Source: Trebonia sp963774945 (GTDB lineage Bacteria; Actinomycetota; Actinomycetes; Streptosporangiales; Streptosporangiaceae). From it: a stretch of 64,000 bases of DNA. The notes beneath the pieces were generated by a model. It did not search any database, was not told the DNA's origin, and worked only from the letters and a program-made list of their open reading frames with translations. The translations under genes were made by a program, and so were the position numbers. Each line of letters starts with the position of its first letter. The first letter of the stretch is position 1. Positions 26,935 to 35,690 of this stretch are shown here, piece by piece. The stretch covers positions 1,302,001-1,366,000 of the forward strand of contig CAVZHA010000027.1 in NCBI GenBank assembly GCA_963774945.1, in the 5' to 3' direction.

Positions 26935-27342
26935 CACCGACCCCAAGCCCGGGCTGGAGGGGAGCGAGCCCGCGCCCAGCCCTGCCCCGCCGGCCGCGCG
27001 CCGCCCAGGCCGGCCCTCCCCCGCGGGCACTCCGCCGGCGGGGGACGCCTCTTTCCTCCCGCCGGGGCCGGGTCACTGGCCAGGTTCTTCCCGGGATGCC
27101 CGGGAAGAGCCTGCCCCGCCTGCGGTTGTTCCTGCGCTCCCGCTCGGACTGCTGCCGTGCACGCCTCGCCTCTTGGCCCCGATCCGCTCCTTCGAGCTCG
27201 GCGTCCCCGAGTCGGAGCTGTCCATCCCGAGCCGGCGCTCCTGCTCCGCCAGCCGCAGCTCAAGCCGCCCGCAAACTGGCGCAGCGATCGCGCACTGTGG
27301 TCCACCAAGTACGGGCCACGGGGTGAAGCCGTGTGCTCGCAC
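26935..27342 (-). pseudogene. IS66-family transposase, N-terminal remnant
   Basis: ELRLAEQERRLGMDSSDSGTPSSKERIGAK is the characteristic N-terminal coil and Ser-rich segment of IS66 transposases. A shifted frame continues with GQALPGHPGKNLASDP and PPAECPRGRAGL, the zinc-finger-like region. The sequence then stops matching near 26950, and the catalytic DDE part is absent. It is a dead insertion-sequence fragment, next to the catalase fragment and the STAND gene. Confidence 0.7.
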
Positions 27343-27955
27343 GCAAGCGACATCACGCTTTGAGGTTCAGTCATTGCCACGTGAATGGACACGCAGCCAA
27401 GGGCTCAGCAACACATGTCCAGCCGCCGACCGGCAGGTGGAAAGATCCGGAAATAGTGACTCAGCCGGTGACTACGGCCTCAGTCTCCGCCAGACCCAGC
27501 GCGGCTACCCCAGACTGCTGCAATGCCCCTGACGTGCATAAAAAGACCCCAATCGGACCGTCTCAGACGAATCCGTCGTGCATGGCATGCAGACGGTCGA
27601 GCCGCCAAGAATTGGTCAGCGCCGGGCCGCATATCGCCGACTCGACGCCGTCGGAGTGGCATCAAAAGTAGGACCCTGCGGCGAGTACGACATCCAGTTA
27701 TGCGCGGCCTATTGCTGAGGCAAAAGGGCGGGATTTCCTGGCCTGGGTGGCTTGCCCGGCATTAACCTCGTCGGGGCCTGGTGCTGGCGGTTGCCTTGGT
27801 CTGCGCTGCCCGCGTACGATCGCGGACAAGGCTAGAGAGGGTGCCTCCGGGTTCGCGGGAAGGACTAGAGTCCGCCTCTCGGTTCATTCATGGCCTTCAA
27901 CCATCTTCGTCTTCTTGACGAGCCTGAACGCGGACCTGGGCTCCGAGGAGACATC
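27343..27955. other. Gene-free stretch after the IS66 remnant
   Basis: Open frames are short (60-112 codons) and not recognisable, and base composition is slightly lower in GC than in the neighbours. I saw neither terminal repeats of the insertion sequence nor a tRNA gene. It may be decayed transposon flank. The last bases hold GGAG for the gene starting at 27956. Confidence 0.35.
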
Positions 27956-29269
27956 ATGCCCGATCTTCCCGAGCGCGCTGACATTGACCAGCTCCGCCGC
28001 AAGGCCCGTGAGCTGCTTCGCGCCGCCGCGGCGGGCGAGCCGGAGGCGCTAGCGCGGTTTCGCGCGGTATCGGAGCGTCCCACCCTCGCCGCGGCCCAGC
28101 TCGCCATCGCCCGTGAGCACGGCTTCCGCAGCTGGCCCGCGTTGCGGTCGGAAGTAGAAAGCCGCCGGCCGTCCACCGACTGGCAACTGCGCGCAGGCAC
28201 CGGCCGGCCGGAGGCTCGAGACATCGCCGTGGGCCGATGGTCGTTCGGGGGAGCCGGGACCATCGAGGTCGAGGAAGGCGAGCTGACCATCGGCATCCTG
28301 ATAGCCGGCCAGGAAAACGCGTCTCTGGAGGCCTCGCTGGCCGTGGCAGAGGCTGTCGCGGGCGCGCGTCAGTCGCGGCACTGGTTTCCCGAGCTGCGCG
28401 ACGTCACCGTCACCGATGATCAGGGCTCGACGTCCACCCTGGGCCCTGGGTCGGGGCACGCGGGCCAGCAGCCAGGGCCGGGCCAGCCGCTCTGCTTCGA
28501 GGTAACTTGCGCGCTTGACCCGATTCCGGAAGGCGGCAGCCGCTGGCTGGACGTGCGGGGACGGGATACTTCCGTGACACGCCTCCTGCGATCCGGCCTG
28601 GCGCCCGTCCGGGTACGCGGGCTAAGCCCGGCAGCGGGCAGTGCCCCCGAGCGGGAGCTCCAGCACATGGCCAGGTGGATTCTCCTGGGCTACCTCGACA
28701 AGGCGATGCGAGAAGGCCAGGACCTGAAGCGGCGATGCCGGGACGTGCTCGCGCAAACGGCCAGGCTCCGGGAGGGCGGGCCGGCGGACGGCGCAAGCCC
28801 CCTGCCGGGTCAGTTCACCCGCCTGTGCACGGCGCTTATCAGGCAGCGCCCGGCTGGCGGCCTGCCCAGTGGCTGGCACAGCGTGCTCGACGCCGCGGAC
28901 CGCACTGACGGGCCGCGGCTGCACGTCGATCTCGACACTGCACTGCCCCCGGTTGACGACACGGCAGTGCGCCTCAATACCCTCGCCTCATGGCCCTGCT
29001 CGTGGGACCTTTACCTTCAGGCCACGCCAGGCTGGTGGACCTACAGCACCGATCGCCAGCACAAACGAGCCGCCATGACGGTCTACGCCGAAGACGACCT
29101 TGGCGGCTTGTACATCAGCAATTTCGGCGGCAGCAGCGGCCGCCCGGGATACGAAGGGGTCAAGCTCACGTTGCGACCTCGCCTGGACCCCGGGGCCAGC
29201 CTCCTGACGCTCACCTGCGCAGGCGACACGCAGCAAGTCTCCGCCGAGGTACATCTGGCCCCCGAGTAA
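27956..29269 (+). CDS. Uncharacterised protein (paralogue of the gene at 33338-34637)
   Basis: The protein has 437 residues from ATG 27956, which GGAG precedes by about 8 bases. The first 70 residues (LRRKARELLRAAAAGEPEALARFRA, LAIAREHGFRSWPALRSEVE) are a short helical leader seen in front of various actinobacterial domains. Then come two beta-rich units, each with an Asp-Asp-Gln-Gly-Ser/Thr turn and aromatic residues (HWFPELRDVTVTDDQGSTS; WTYSTDR, DLGGLYISNFGG). No catalytic motif is obvious and no function is claimed. Confidence 0.7.
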   Translation: MPDLPERADIDQLRRKARELLRAAAAGEPEALARFRAVSERPTLAAAQLAIAREHGFRSWPALRSEVESRRPSTDWQLRAGTGRPEARDIAVGRWSFGGAGTIEVEEGELTIGILIAGQENASLEASLAVAEAVAGARQSRHWFPELRDVTVTDDQGSTSTLGPGSGHAGQQPGPGQPLCFEVTCALDPIPEGGSRWLDVRGRDTSVTRLLRSGLAPVRVRGLSPAAGSAPERELQHMARWILLGYLDKAMREGQDLKRRCRDVLAQTARLREGGPADGASPLPGQFTRLCTALIRQRPAGGLPSGWHSVLDAADRTDGPRLHVDLDTALPPVDDTAVRLNTLASWPCSWDLYLQATPGWWTYSTDRQHKRAAMTVYAEDDLGGLYISNFGGSSGRPGYEGVKLTLRPRLDPGASLLTLTCAGDTQQVSAEVHLAPE

Positions 29270-29305
29270 TGGAGGATGACGCTGCGGTGCGGTAACGTCC
29301 GCCCT

Positions 29306-30106
29306 ATGCCGACAGCAGCGGTCAACGGGATTCAGGTCAGCTACGCCGACTCCGGCGGCGACGGGCCGACGGTCGTGCTGAGCCACGGGTACCTGATGGA
29401 CGCCTCGATGTTCGACGCCCAGGTCGCCGCGCTCGCGCCGGAGTACCGGGTGATCACGTGGGACCAGCGGGGCCACGGCGGCACCCCGGCGCCGGGCCCG
29501 TTCAGCTACTGGGACTCGGCCAGGGACGCGCTCGCCCTGCTGGACCACCTCGGCGTCGAGCGGGCCGTCCTCGGCGGCATGTCTCAGGGCGGCTTCCTGA
29601 GCCTGCGGGCCGCGCTGCTGGCGCCGCAGCGGGTGCGCGGCCTGGTCCTGATCGACAGCCAGGCCGGCACCGAGGAGGAGGCCAGCCGCCCGGGATATGA
29701 CCAGCTGCACCAGATGTGGCTGGACCAGGGCCCGGGCCCGGTGCAGGAGATCGTCGCCGCCATCATCTTGGGGCCTGGCCGGTGGGACGGCTGGTACGCC
29801 AAGTGGGCCGAGCAGTACGCTCGGTCGGCACCGGGCAACCTCAGCCAGCTCACCTGGCCGTTCCGGTGCCTGATGGACCGGGACGACATCACCGGCAGGC
29901 TCGGCGAGGTCGCCTGCCCGGCCCTGATCGTCCACGGCAGCCAGGACGCCTCGATCCAGCTGGCCAGGGCCGAGCAGATGCGCGATGGAATGGCCGGCCC
30001 GACCACGTTCACCGTGATAGACGGGGCTCCGCACGCCTCCAACGTCACCCATCCCGCTGCCGTCAACGCCGAGATCGCGAACTTCCTGCACGCGTTGGAC
30101 GGCTAA
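29306..30106 (+). CDS. Alpha/beta-fold hydrolase
   Basis: The protein has 266 residues from ATG 29306; a longer frame from 29276 lacks homology. The oxyanion region is VVLSHGYLMDASMFDAQ, then VITWDQRGHGGT, the nucleophile elbow GGMSQGGF (Ser about residue 95), acid Asp in HGSQDASI and base His in GAPHASN. The organisation is that of haloperoxidase/esterase-like hydrolases. Substrate is unknown. It precedes the TetR gene by 66 bases on the same strand. Confidence 0.85.
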   Translation: MPTAAVNGIQVSYADSGGDGPTVVLSHGYLMDASMFDAQVAALAPEYRVITWDQRGHGGTPAPGPFSYWDSARDALALLDHLGVERAVLGGMSQGGFLSLRAALLAPQRVRGLVLIDSQAGTEEEASRPGYDQLHQMWLDQGPGPVQEIVAAIILGPGRWDGWYAKWAEQYARSAPGNLSQLTWPFRCLMDRDDITGRLGEVACPALIVHGSQDASIQLARAEQMRDGMAGPTTFTVIDGAPHASNVTHPAAVNAEIANFLHALDG

Positions 30107-30153
30107 CGGCAGCCGACCGGGCAACCAGCTGCTTGCTTGACGAAAAGAATGAT

Positions 30154-30167
30154 TGAGTGCACACTCA
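30154..30167. promoter_or_regulatory. TetR autoregulatory operator candidate
   Basis: TGAGTGCACACTCA is a perfect palindrome 6 bases before the TetR start. Its TGAGTG half matches the half-sites of the two operators in front of the MFS gene at 30807-30849. Confidence 0.55.
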
Positions 30168-30172
30168 CAGAT

Positions 30173-30763
30173 ATGACACCGGCACTAGCACCGCGGGAGC
30201 GGCTGAGCCCGCGCGTCCTGTCCACCGCTGACGAGCGGCGCGAGGAGGTGCTGCGCGCCGCCATGAAGGTGATGAGCACCCGCGGCCTGTACGGCACGCC
30301 CACCCTCGACATAGCGCGCGCGGCGGGCATCTCGCAGGCGTACGTGTTCCGGCTGTTCCCGACGAAGCTCAGCCTGTTCGTGGCGGTGGTGGAGCGCAGT
30401 TTCCAGCAGATCAACGACAGCCTCGAGCGGGCCGCGCGGGCGGCGCGGGCGGCGGGCGAGCCGGCGCTCATGGCCATGGCCGCGGCGTACACGGCACTGC
30501 TCGCGGACCCGGCGATCCTGCTCCTCCAGCTCCAGGCGCAGGCGGCGGCGAGCGAGCCCGAGGTGCGGGACGCGCTCCGCCGCGGTTTCGCCGGCCTGCT
30601 TGACATGACAGAGCGGGTATCGGGGGCTTCCCCGCAGCGAGTCCAGCAGTTCTTCGCCCGCGGGATGCTCTGCAACGTGAGCGCTGCGATGCAGATCTAC
30701 GACCTTGACGAGCACTGGGCTCGGGTGCTCGCCTACGCCGACGCGGAAAGCAGCACCGCCTAA
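30173..30763 (+). CDS. TetR/AcrR-family regulator of the adjacent efflux pump
   Basis: The protein has 196 residues from ATG 30173. The helix-turn-helix is TPTLDIARAAGISQAYVFRLFPTKLSLFVAVVE. The C-terminal helices have no special motif. It is followed by the DHA2 efflux gene, and matching palindromes lie before both genes, so it most likely represses itself and the pump until a drug-like ligand binds. A longer frame from TTG 30137 exists but would place the operator inside the gene. Confidence 0.85.
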   Translation: MTPALAPRERLSPRVLSTADERREEVLRAAMKVMSTRGLYGTPTLDIARAAGISQAYVFRLFPTKLSLFVAVVERSFQQINDSLERAARAARAAGEPALMAMAAAYTALLADPAILLLQLQAQAAASEPEVRDALRRGFAGLLDMTERVSGASPQRVQQFFARGMLCNVSAAMQIYDLDEHWARVLAYADAESSTA

Positions 30764-30806
30764 CAGAAACCGGAAGTTCCACAGCCGCAATGGCCACAGC
30801 TAACAA

Positions 30807-30849
30807 GTGAGTGACCAGTCACACTACAAAGGTGAGTGACTAGTCACAC
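30807..30849. promoter_or_regulatory. Two tandem TetR-type operators before the DHA2 efflux gene
   Basis: GTGAGTGACCAGTCACAC (30807-30824) and GTGAGTGACTAGTCACAC (30832-30849) differ at one base and each contains GTGAC-N2-GTCAC symmetry. Their starts are 25 bp apart, and the second ends 22 bases before the start codon. The half-site matches the TetR gene's own operator. Confidence 0.7.
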
Positions 30850-30871
30850 AATAGGAGAGGAAGCGAGACCG

Positions 30872-32287
30872 ATGACCATGACGACCGCCGACCCGATAGC
30901 CGGCCGGCATCCCCAGTCTTCCCGGAACACCCGCTGGGCCCTGGCCATCACATCCCTGGCCCTGTTCATGACGACCCTGGACAACCTCGTCGTCACGATG
31001 GCGCTGCCCGCGATCCAGCGCAGCCTGCACGCGTCCATCCAGTCGCTCGAGTGGACAGTCAACGCCTACACGCTCACGTTCGCGGTGCTGCTCTTGACCG
31101 GGGCCGCGCTCGGCGACCGCCTCGGACGCCGCCGGATGTTCGTCATCGGGCTGGCGGTCTTCACGGCGGCGAGCGCCGCCGCGGCCCTGTCCCCCGACAC
31201 CGGCCTGCTGATCGCGGCCCGCGCGGTGCAAGGCGCGGGCGCGGCGATCGTCTTGCCGCTGACGCTGACGCTGCTGTCCGAGGCGACGCCCCCACAGCGG
31301 CGCGGCATCGCGCTGGGCATCTGGAGCGGTGTCAGCGGGCTCGGCGTCGCGATCGGGCCGCTCGCGGGCGGCGCCGTCGTGCAGGGCCTCGACTGGCACT
31401 GGATCTTCTGGATCAACGTCCCGGTCGGCGTCGTGCTGCTGCCGCTGGCCCGCACGCAGCTCGCCGAGTCCCGCGGGCCGTCCCGGCGGCTCGACATCCC
31501 CGGCCTGGCGCTGGCCGGCGCGGGGCTGCTCGGCGTCACCTACGCCGTGATCCGCGGCCAGGCACTCGGCTGGACGTCCGCCGGGATCCTGGCGCCGATG
31601 GCCGCCGGGGTGGCTGGCCTCGCGGCGTTCGTCTGGTGGGAGGCGAAGAGCGGCGCGCCGATGCTGCCCATGCGCTTCTTCAGGTCCCGCGCGTTCTCCG
31701 CGGCCAACGCGGTCTCCCTGGCGATGTACTTCGGGGTGTTCGGGTCGATCTTCCTGCTGGCCCAGTTCCTGCAGACCGCACAGGGCTACTCGCCGCTCGC
31801 GGCCGGCCTGCGCACGCTGCCGTGGACGGCGATGCCGATCATCGTCGCGCCGTTCGCGGGCATCCTCAGCGACCGGATCGGCAGCCGCCCTCTGCTCGCC
31901 GCGGGGCTGGCGCTGCAGGCCACGGCCATCGCATGGCTCGCGGCGATCCTCTCCCCCGGCGTGTCCTACTCGCTGCTCGTGGTCCCGTTCGCGCTGGCGG
32001 GGACGGGCATGGCCCTGGTCTTCGCGCCCGCGGCCAACACGGTCCTCGCCTCGGTCGCGCCAGCCGAGGCCGGACAGGCGTCCGGCGCCACGAACGCCAT
32101 CAGGGAGTTCGGCGGCGTCCTCGGCGTCGCCATCCTCGCCTCGGTCTTCAGCGCGCACGGCTCCTACGCGACGCCGTCGTCGTTCGCGGCGGGGCTGACC
32201 GCCGCGCTCCCGGTTGGCGCGGCGTTCCTCGCCGCCGGCGCCGTCATCGCGCTGTTCGTCCCGCGACGCTCGCGGGAGCACGCGTAG
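30872..32287 (+). CDS. MFS drug-efflux transporter, DHA2 (EmrB/QacA) family, 14 membrane segments
   Basis: This is an intact protein of 471 residues from ATG 30872. Family motifs are FMTTLDNLVVTMALPAIQ in segment 1, GDRLGRRRMFVIG (motif A), AARAVQGAGAAIVLPLTLTLL, and the motif C stretch GVSGLGVAIGPLAGGAVV. DHA2 pumps expel hydrophobic drugs in exchange for protons. The twin operators directly upstream and the TetR gene indicate substrate-induced expression. A hairpin about 40 bases after the stop may end the transcript. Confidence 0.9.
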   Translation: MTMTTADPIAGRHPQSSRNTRWALAITSLALFMTTLDNLVVTMALPAIQRSLHASIQSLEWTVNAYTLTFAVLLLTGAALGDRLGRRRMFVIGLAVFTAASAAAALSPDTGLLIAARAVQGAGAAIVLPLTLTLLSEATPPQRRGIALGIWSGVSGLGVAIGPLAGGAVVQGLDWHWIFWINVPVGVVLLPLARTQLAESRGPSRRLDIPGLALAGAGLLGVTYAVIRGQALGWTSAGILAPMAAGVAGLAAFVWWEAKSGAPMLPMRFFRSRAFSAANAVSLAMYFGVFGSIFLLAQFLQTAQGYSPLAAGLRTLPWTAMPIIVAPFAGILSDRIGSRPLLAAGLALQATAIAWLAAILSPGVSYSLLVVPFALAGTGMALVFAPAANTVLASVAPAEAGQASGATNAIREFGGVLGVAILASVFSAHGSYATPSSFAAGLTAALPVGAAFLAAGAVIALFVPRRSREHA

Positions 32288-32329
32288 CCGGGCAGGCACC
32301 ACGTGCACGTCTGGAAAATAACGCCTGTC

Positions 32330-32364
32330 ACTGGCCGGAGGTCCCTCGGCGACCGCCGGCCAGT
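32330..32364 (+). terminator. Hairpin after the DHA2 efflux gene
   Basis: ACTGGCCGG (32330-32338) pairs perfectly with CCGGCCAGT (32356-32364) around a 17-base loop. No T-run follows, as is common in high-GC actinomycetes. Confidence 0.5.
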
Positions 32365-32554
32365 CGAACGGCGACAGGGACGGCCCTGGCGGAGGGCACC
32401 GCCGTCGGCCGGGAGCCGGGCTGACGTTGGCTGCCGCCGCTGACGACCTGCTGGCCGCGCGGCTGCGTCTCGTCCCGCTCCCAGGTAGCAGGCCCGAGGC
32501 CAGCAGCGCGGCCGGGATCGATGCTGCAGGTCCACGCGCGGTTCGCCACCGCGC

Positions 32555-33232
32555 CTAGTGTGATCCGCTGACCCACTGCTGCGGTGCGTCGTGGGCAGCT
32601 GAGTCGGCGAGCGTGGCTGCGGCTCGCGTCGAGCGCATGATCACGATTCCGATCAGCAGCGCCCATGCGGGCGCGACCAGGAATGCGATGCCACCGGCGG
32701 GGCCTGCGAGCGCCAGGAGACCGAACGCCACCGACACCCAGCCGAGCCACTTGGGCAAGGTGGCGCTGCGGAGGGCCGACACTCCGGTGCCGAGGCCGAG
32801 CAGCGCGAGCCCCACCACGACCGGAAGCCACATGTCGCTGCTGAGCACGTTGAGGGTCTGCGCCGCTGCGGGCATGTTGTTCTTGGCCGCGTCGATGAGA
32901 GCCACGGTCAGGGCGGTCATCATCATGAGGCCGGCGGCGTAGACGGCGCCGCCGGCGGTGACCACGTTCGCCAGGTAGCGGCCCTCGTCGGTAGCGCTCA
33001 ACGTGCGACGCAGGGACGCGAGGAAGAACGTCAGCGCCACGACGGCGAACGCGACGGCGAAGACGCCAGCCGTCTCTGCGGTCTGGTGATCGTGGTAGTA
33101 CGTCACCACGGTGGCGCCGGCGGTGCCGGAGCCGGGCTCGCCCAGCAAGATGCTGGCGATCACGAATAGCACCGCGTAGCAGCCGCCGAGCACGCCGAGC
33201 CGGGACAAGAATCTGGTTTGGGTGTGCATCAT
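32555..33232 (-). CDS. Uncharacterised membrane protein with about six transmembrane segments
   Basis: The protein has 225 residues and GGAGGG precedes the double ATG. Hydrophobic segments include LGGCYAVLFVIASILL, TAGVFAVAFAVVALTFFLAS, VVTAGGAVYAAGLMMMTALTV, WLPVVVGLALLGLGTGV, WVSVAFGLLALAGPAGGIAFL and LVAPAWALLIGIVIM. The pattern resembles DUF4386-like proteins, but I cannot place it firmly. It stands alone, convergent to the efflux gene. Confidence 0.7.
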   Translation of the reverse strand: MMHTQTRFLSRLGVLGGCYAVLFVIASILLGEPGSGTAGATVVTYYHDHQTAETAGVFAVAFAVVALTFFLASLRRTLSATDEGRYLANVVTAGGAVYAAGLMMMTALTVALIDAAKNNMPAAAQTLNVLSSDMWLPVVVGLALLGLGTGVSALRSATLPKWLGWVSVAFGLLALAGPAGGIAFLVAPAWALLIGIVIMRSTRAAATLADSAAHDAPQQWVSGSH

Positions 33233-33337
33233 TCGCCCTCCGTTGTAAGACGCCGGCCTATTCCGGCTGGCTCTGACGCTAGGGAGGCGGAGCGTGCACG
33301 GCGTCCGACCCGGGACGGGTCTTTCCCGGTTCGCGTC

Positions 33338-34637
33338 CTACTTCCGGAGTACGGACGCGGGAGTTGCCCAGGGCAAGGGAACGCGGATCACGGCCCGGGC
33401 GGACGTGGTTGTCGGCATGAGGTCAACCCACGCCGCGCGAGGATCAAGCCCGGGCCAGAATCCCAGGGAGCCCTGAGCCCGGGACGCTCCGGGACTCCAG
33501 GACCACTGCTCGGCGAGCGAGTAATTGCCCCGGTCGTCAACTGCCCACCAGGTGATGTGGCGCAGGTCGTCAAGCGCGCGGTAGGGCAGGCCGGTGCGCA
33601 GCCCGGGGACGACCTCGACGTCGATGCTGAAGCACTCGGGCCGGGAGTCGATCGCGGTCACCGCCACCTTCACCCCGTCGAACGGCGCGCTGACCTTGCC
33701 GACCAGGATGCTTCCGGCACGACCGTCCGCCCGGCCCCAGCGGGCGAGCAGGGATCGCCACGGCGCCGGCAGGCTGACCGCGCCCGCTGCGGCCGGGATG
33801 CCTTCGGCGCCGGCCCGGGTGCATCAGCTCCGCGGCCATGCGGGCGTCGCCGGCCACCGGGTCGTCGGCCTGCAGCGCCCCGACGGCGGCCAGCGCCGCG
33901 ATCGCCGCCTCCAGCGCGGCGCGCGGGTCGTGGAAGTCATTGCGGGTGGCGACGCGTTCCCACAGGTGATGACGGGCCGGATCACCCGCCTCGAGCTGCT
34001 CGGCCCATGACTGGATGGCGGGAGGCTCGCCGGTGAGGTCGACCCGCTCGCCCAGGACGCTGATCCACGCCGTGTCAGGCGCCAGCGCCGGCCGCGCGCG
34101 GAAGGTACCGTGCCATGCCTGCTCGCCGCGCCGCCGGCTGCCCTCGAAATGCGCGCTTGACGTTGTCCCCTGGTCATCGCTGATCTCCAGCGTGTGGGGC
34201 AGGCCCGGGCGGCGGGGATCGGCCGGCCAGGACAAGGCGCCGGGCGGCGCTGGATCCATGCTGACCCGCAGGGCAGTCGCCTCTTCGGTCAGCAGGACAT
34301 AACCGATGACCAGCCGACCCCAGGGCCGGGCAATCACCTGCCCCGACGGCGCCGCGCGCCACCGGCCCAGCTCCTGCGCGGCGCCGCCCGCGTCAGCCGT
34401 GGCGGGCGGGGCCGGGTCGGGTAGCGGCGGCTGAGCTGGGTCACGACGGTGCAGCGCCCGCGCATAAGCGTCAGTGATTGCCCTGGCCGCGTCGGGGGTC
34501 AGCGCGCCAACGGCGATCAGTGCCGCGCCCGCCGCCACGAGCCTCGCGTCGACTGGAAACAAGCCGGCATCAGGGCGTTCCAGCAACATCTGCTCAGCGA
34601 CGAGCCGCAGGTGACGCTCTCCGTCCGACCCTGTCAC
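33338..34637 (-). CDS. Uncharacterised protein, paralogue of the 27956 gene (frame break)
   Basis: The N-terminal frame (34637 down to about 33820) and C-terminal frame (about 33820 to 33338) join near AELMHPG and WRSLLARWG; a one-base indel explains the shift. Joined length is about 433 residues. It shares with the 27956 protein a unit of the type LEISDDQGTTSSAHFEG...WHGTFRARPALAPDTAWISVLG and a closing unit with WAVDDRGNYSL...FWPGLDPRAAWVDLMP. No enzyme motif is evident. Confidence 0.6.
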
Positions 34638-34753
34638 GTCCTCAGTGTGCGCTACAGGTTCTGCGCCTTCAAGACCGCAAGACCTCCGCCGGGGATGAGC
34701 GCACCCGCACCCTCCATCCGCTCGTCCTCCATGGCCGCTGATAGGTTGCCGCG

Positions 34754-35575
34754 GTGACTGACTACCGGGAGATCAACCAGGCTAACTGGGACGACCGGGT
34801 GCCGACCCACCTCTTGTCCGAGTACTACAGCGTGCGCCGTTTTCTCGAGGAGCCGGACTTCATCAGCGACGTGGTGCGGTTCGACCTGCCGCGACTCGGC
34901 GATGTCTCCGCCCTGCGCGCCGCGCACCTGCAGTGTCACATCGGTACGGACACGATCTCCTTGGCCCGACTGGGTGCGTCGATGACCGGCCTTGACTTCT
35001 CCGGGAAGGCCGTCGAGGCCGCACGGAAGCTGGCGTCCGACACCACGGCCGATGCCACGTTCGTCCAGTCCGACGTGTACCTGGCGGCCGAGGTCCTGGG
35101 TGCGGGCGAGTTCGACTTGGTCTACACCGGGGTCGGCTCGTTGTCTTGGCTGCCGGACATCCGTCGCTGGGGCGGCGTGGTCGCGGACCTATTGCGGCCA
35201 GGCGGACGCCTGTTCATCCGTGACGACCACCCGGTACTGCTGTCGGCGAAAGTGCGCGATGGCCTGCTGACGCTGGAGCGTCCGTACTTCCAGCAGTCGG
35301 AGCCGAACGTAGGGAAGTCGGGCGCGCTGTACGTCGGGACCGACGTGACGGTCGCGCACGCGGTCACGAAGTGGTGGAATCACGGGGTCGGCGAGATCAT
35401 CACATCGCTGCTGGACGCGGGCCTGCAGATCGTGGAGTTCACCGAGCATGACAGCGTCCCGTGGCCCGCGTTGCCCGGCGCCATGGAGTACGTCGGCGAC
35501 GGGGAGTACCGGCTGATCGACCGGCCGCAGCGCCTCCCCCACAGCTACACGCTCCAGGCGGTCAAGGGTCGCTAA
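34754..35575 (+). CDS. SAM-dependent methyltransferase (class I)
   Basis: This is an intact protein of 273 residues from GTG 34754. The SAM-binding region is LRAAHLQCHIGTDTISLARLGASMTGLDFS (residues about 55-85), a variant motif I in which the usual Gly-rich E/DxGxGxG is QCHIGTDT. Motif II is FDLVYTGVGSLSWL and post-motif is LLRPGGRLFIRDDHP. Similar proteins are small-molecule methyltransferases. It is divergent from the unknown 34637 gene, and a terminator-like hairpin follows. Confidence 0.85.
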   Translation: MTDYREINQANWDDRVPTHLLSEYYSVRRFLEEPDFISDVVRFDLPRLGDVSALRAAHLQCHIGTDTISLARLGASMTGLDFSGKAVEAARKLASDTTADATFVQSDVYLAAEVLGAGEFDLVYTGVGSLSWLPDIRRWGGVVADLLRPGGRLFIRDDHPVLLSAKVRDGLLTLERPYFQQSEPNVGKSGALYVGTDVTVAHAVTKWWNHGVGEIITSLLDAGLQIVEFTEHDSVPWPALPGAMEYVGDGEYRLIDRPQRLPHSYTLQAVKGR

Positions 35576-35593
35576 CCGGGCTCAGGCGCGCAT

Positions 35594-35622
35594 CTGCGGG
35601 CAGCGGATATCCTCGCCCGCAG
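35594..35622 (+). terminator. Hairpin after the methyltransferase gene
   Basis: CTGCGGGC (35594-35601) pairs perfectly with GCCCGCAG (35615-35622) across 13 bases, 19 bases after the stop codon. Confidence 0.5.
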
Positions 35623-35690
35623 CAGCTGCTGTACTGGCTCGCGCCCGCGCCACGAGTCCTCTTACCGACCGCCGGAGGTGGCGAAGCTCC

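Noticed and set aside
25264..27363. Plus-strand frame of 699 codons
   Set aside because: It is antisense to the STAND gene and the IS66 remnant; low-complexity Gln/Arg/Pro composition.
30824..32308. Minus-strand frame of 494 codons
   Set aside because: It is the shadow of the DHA2 efflux gene.
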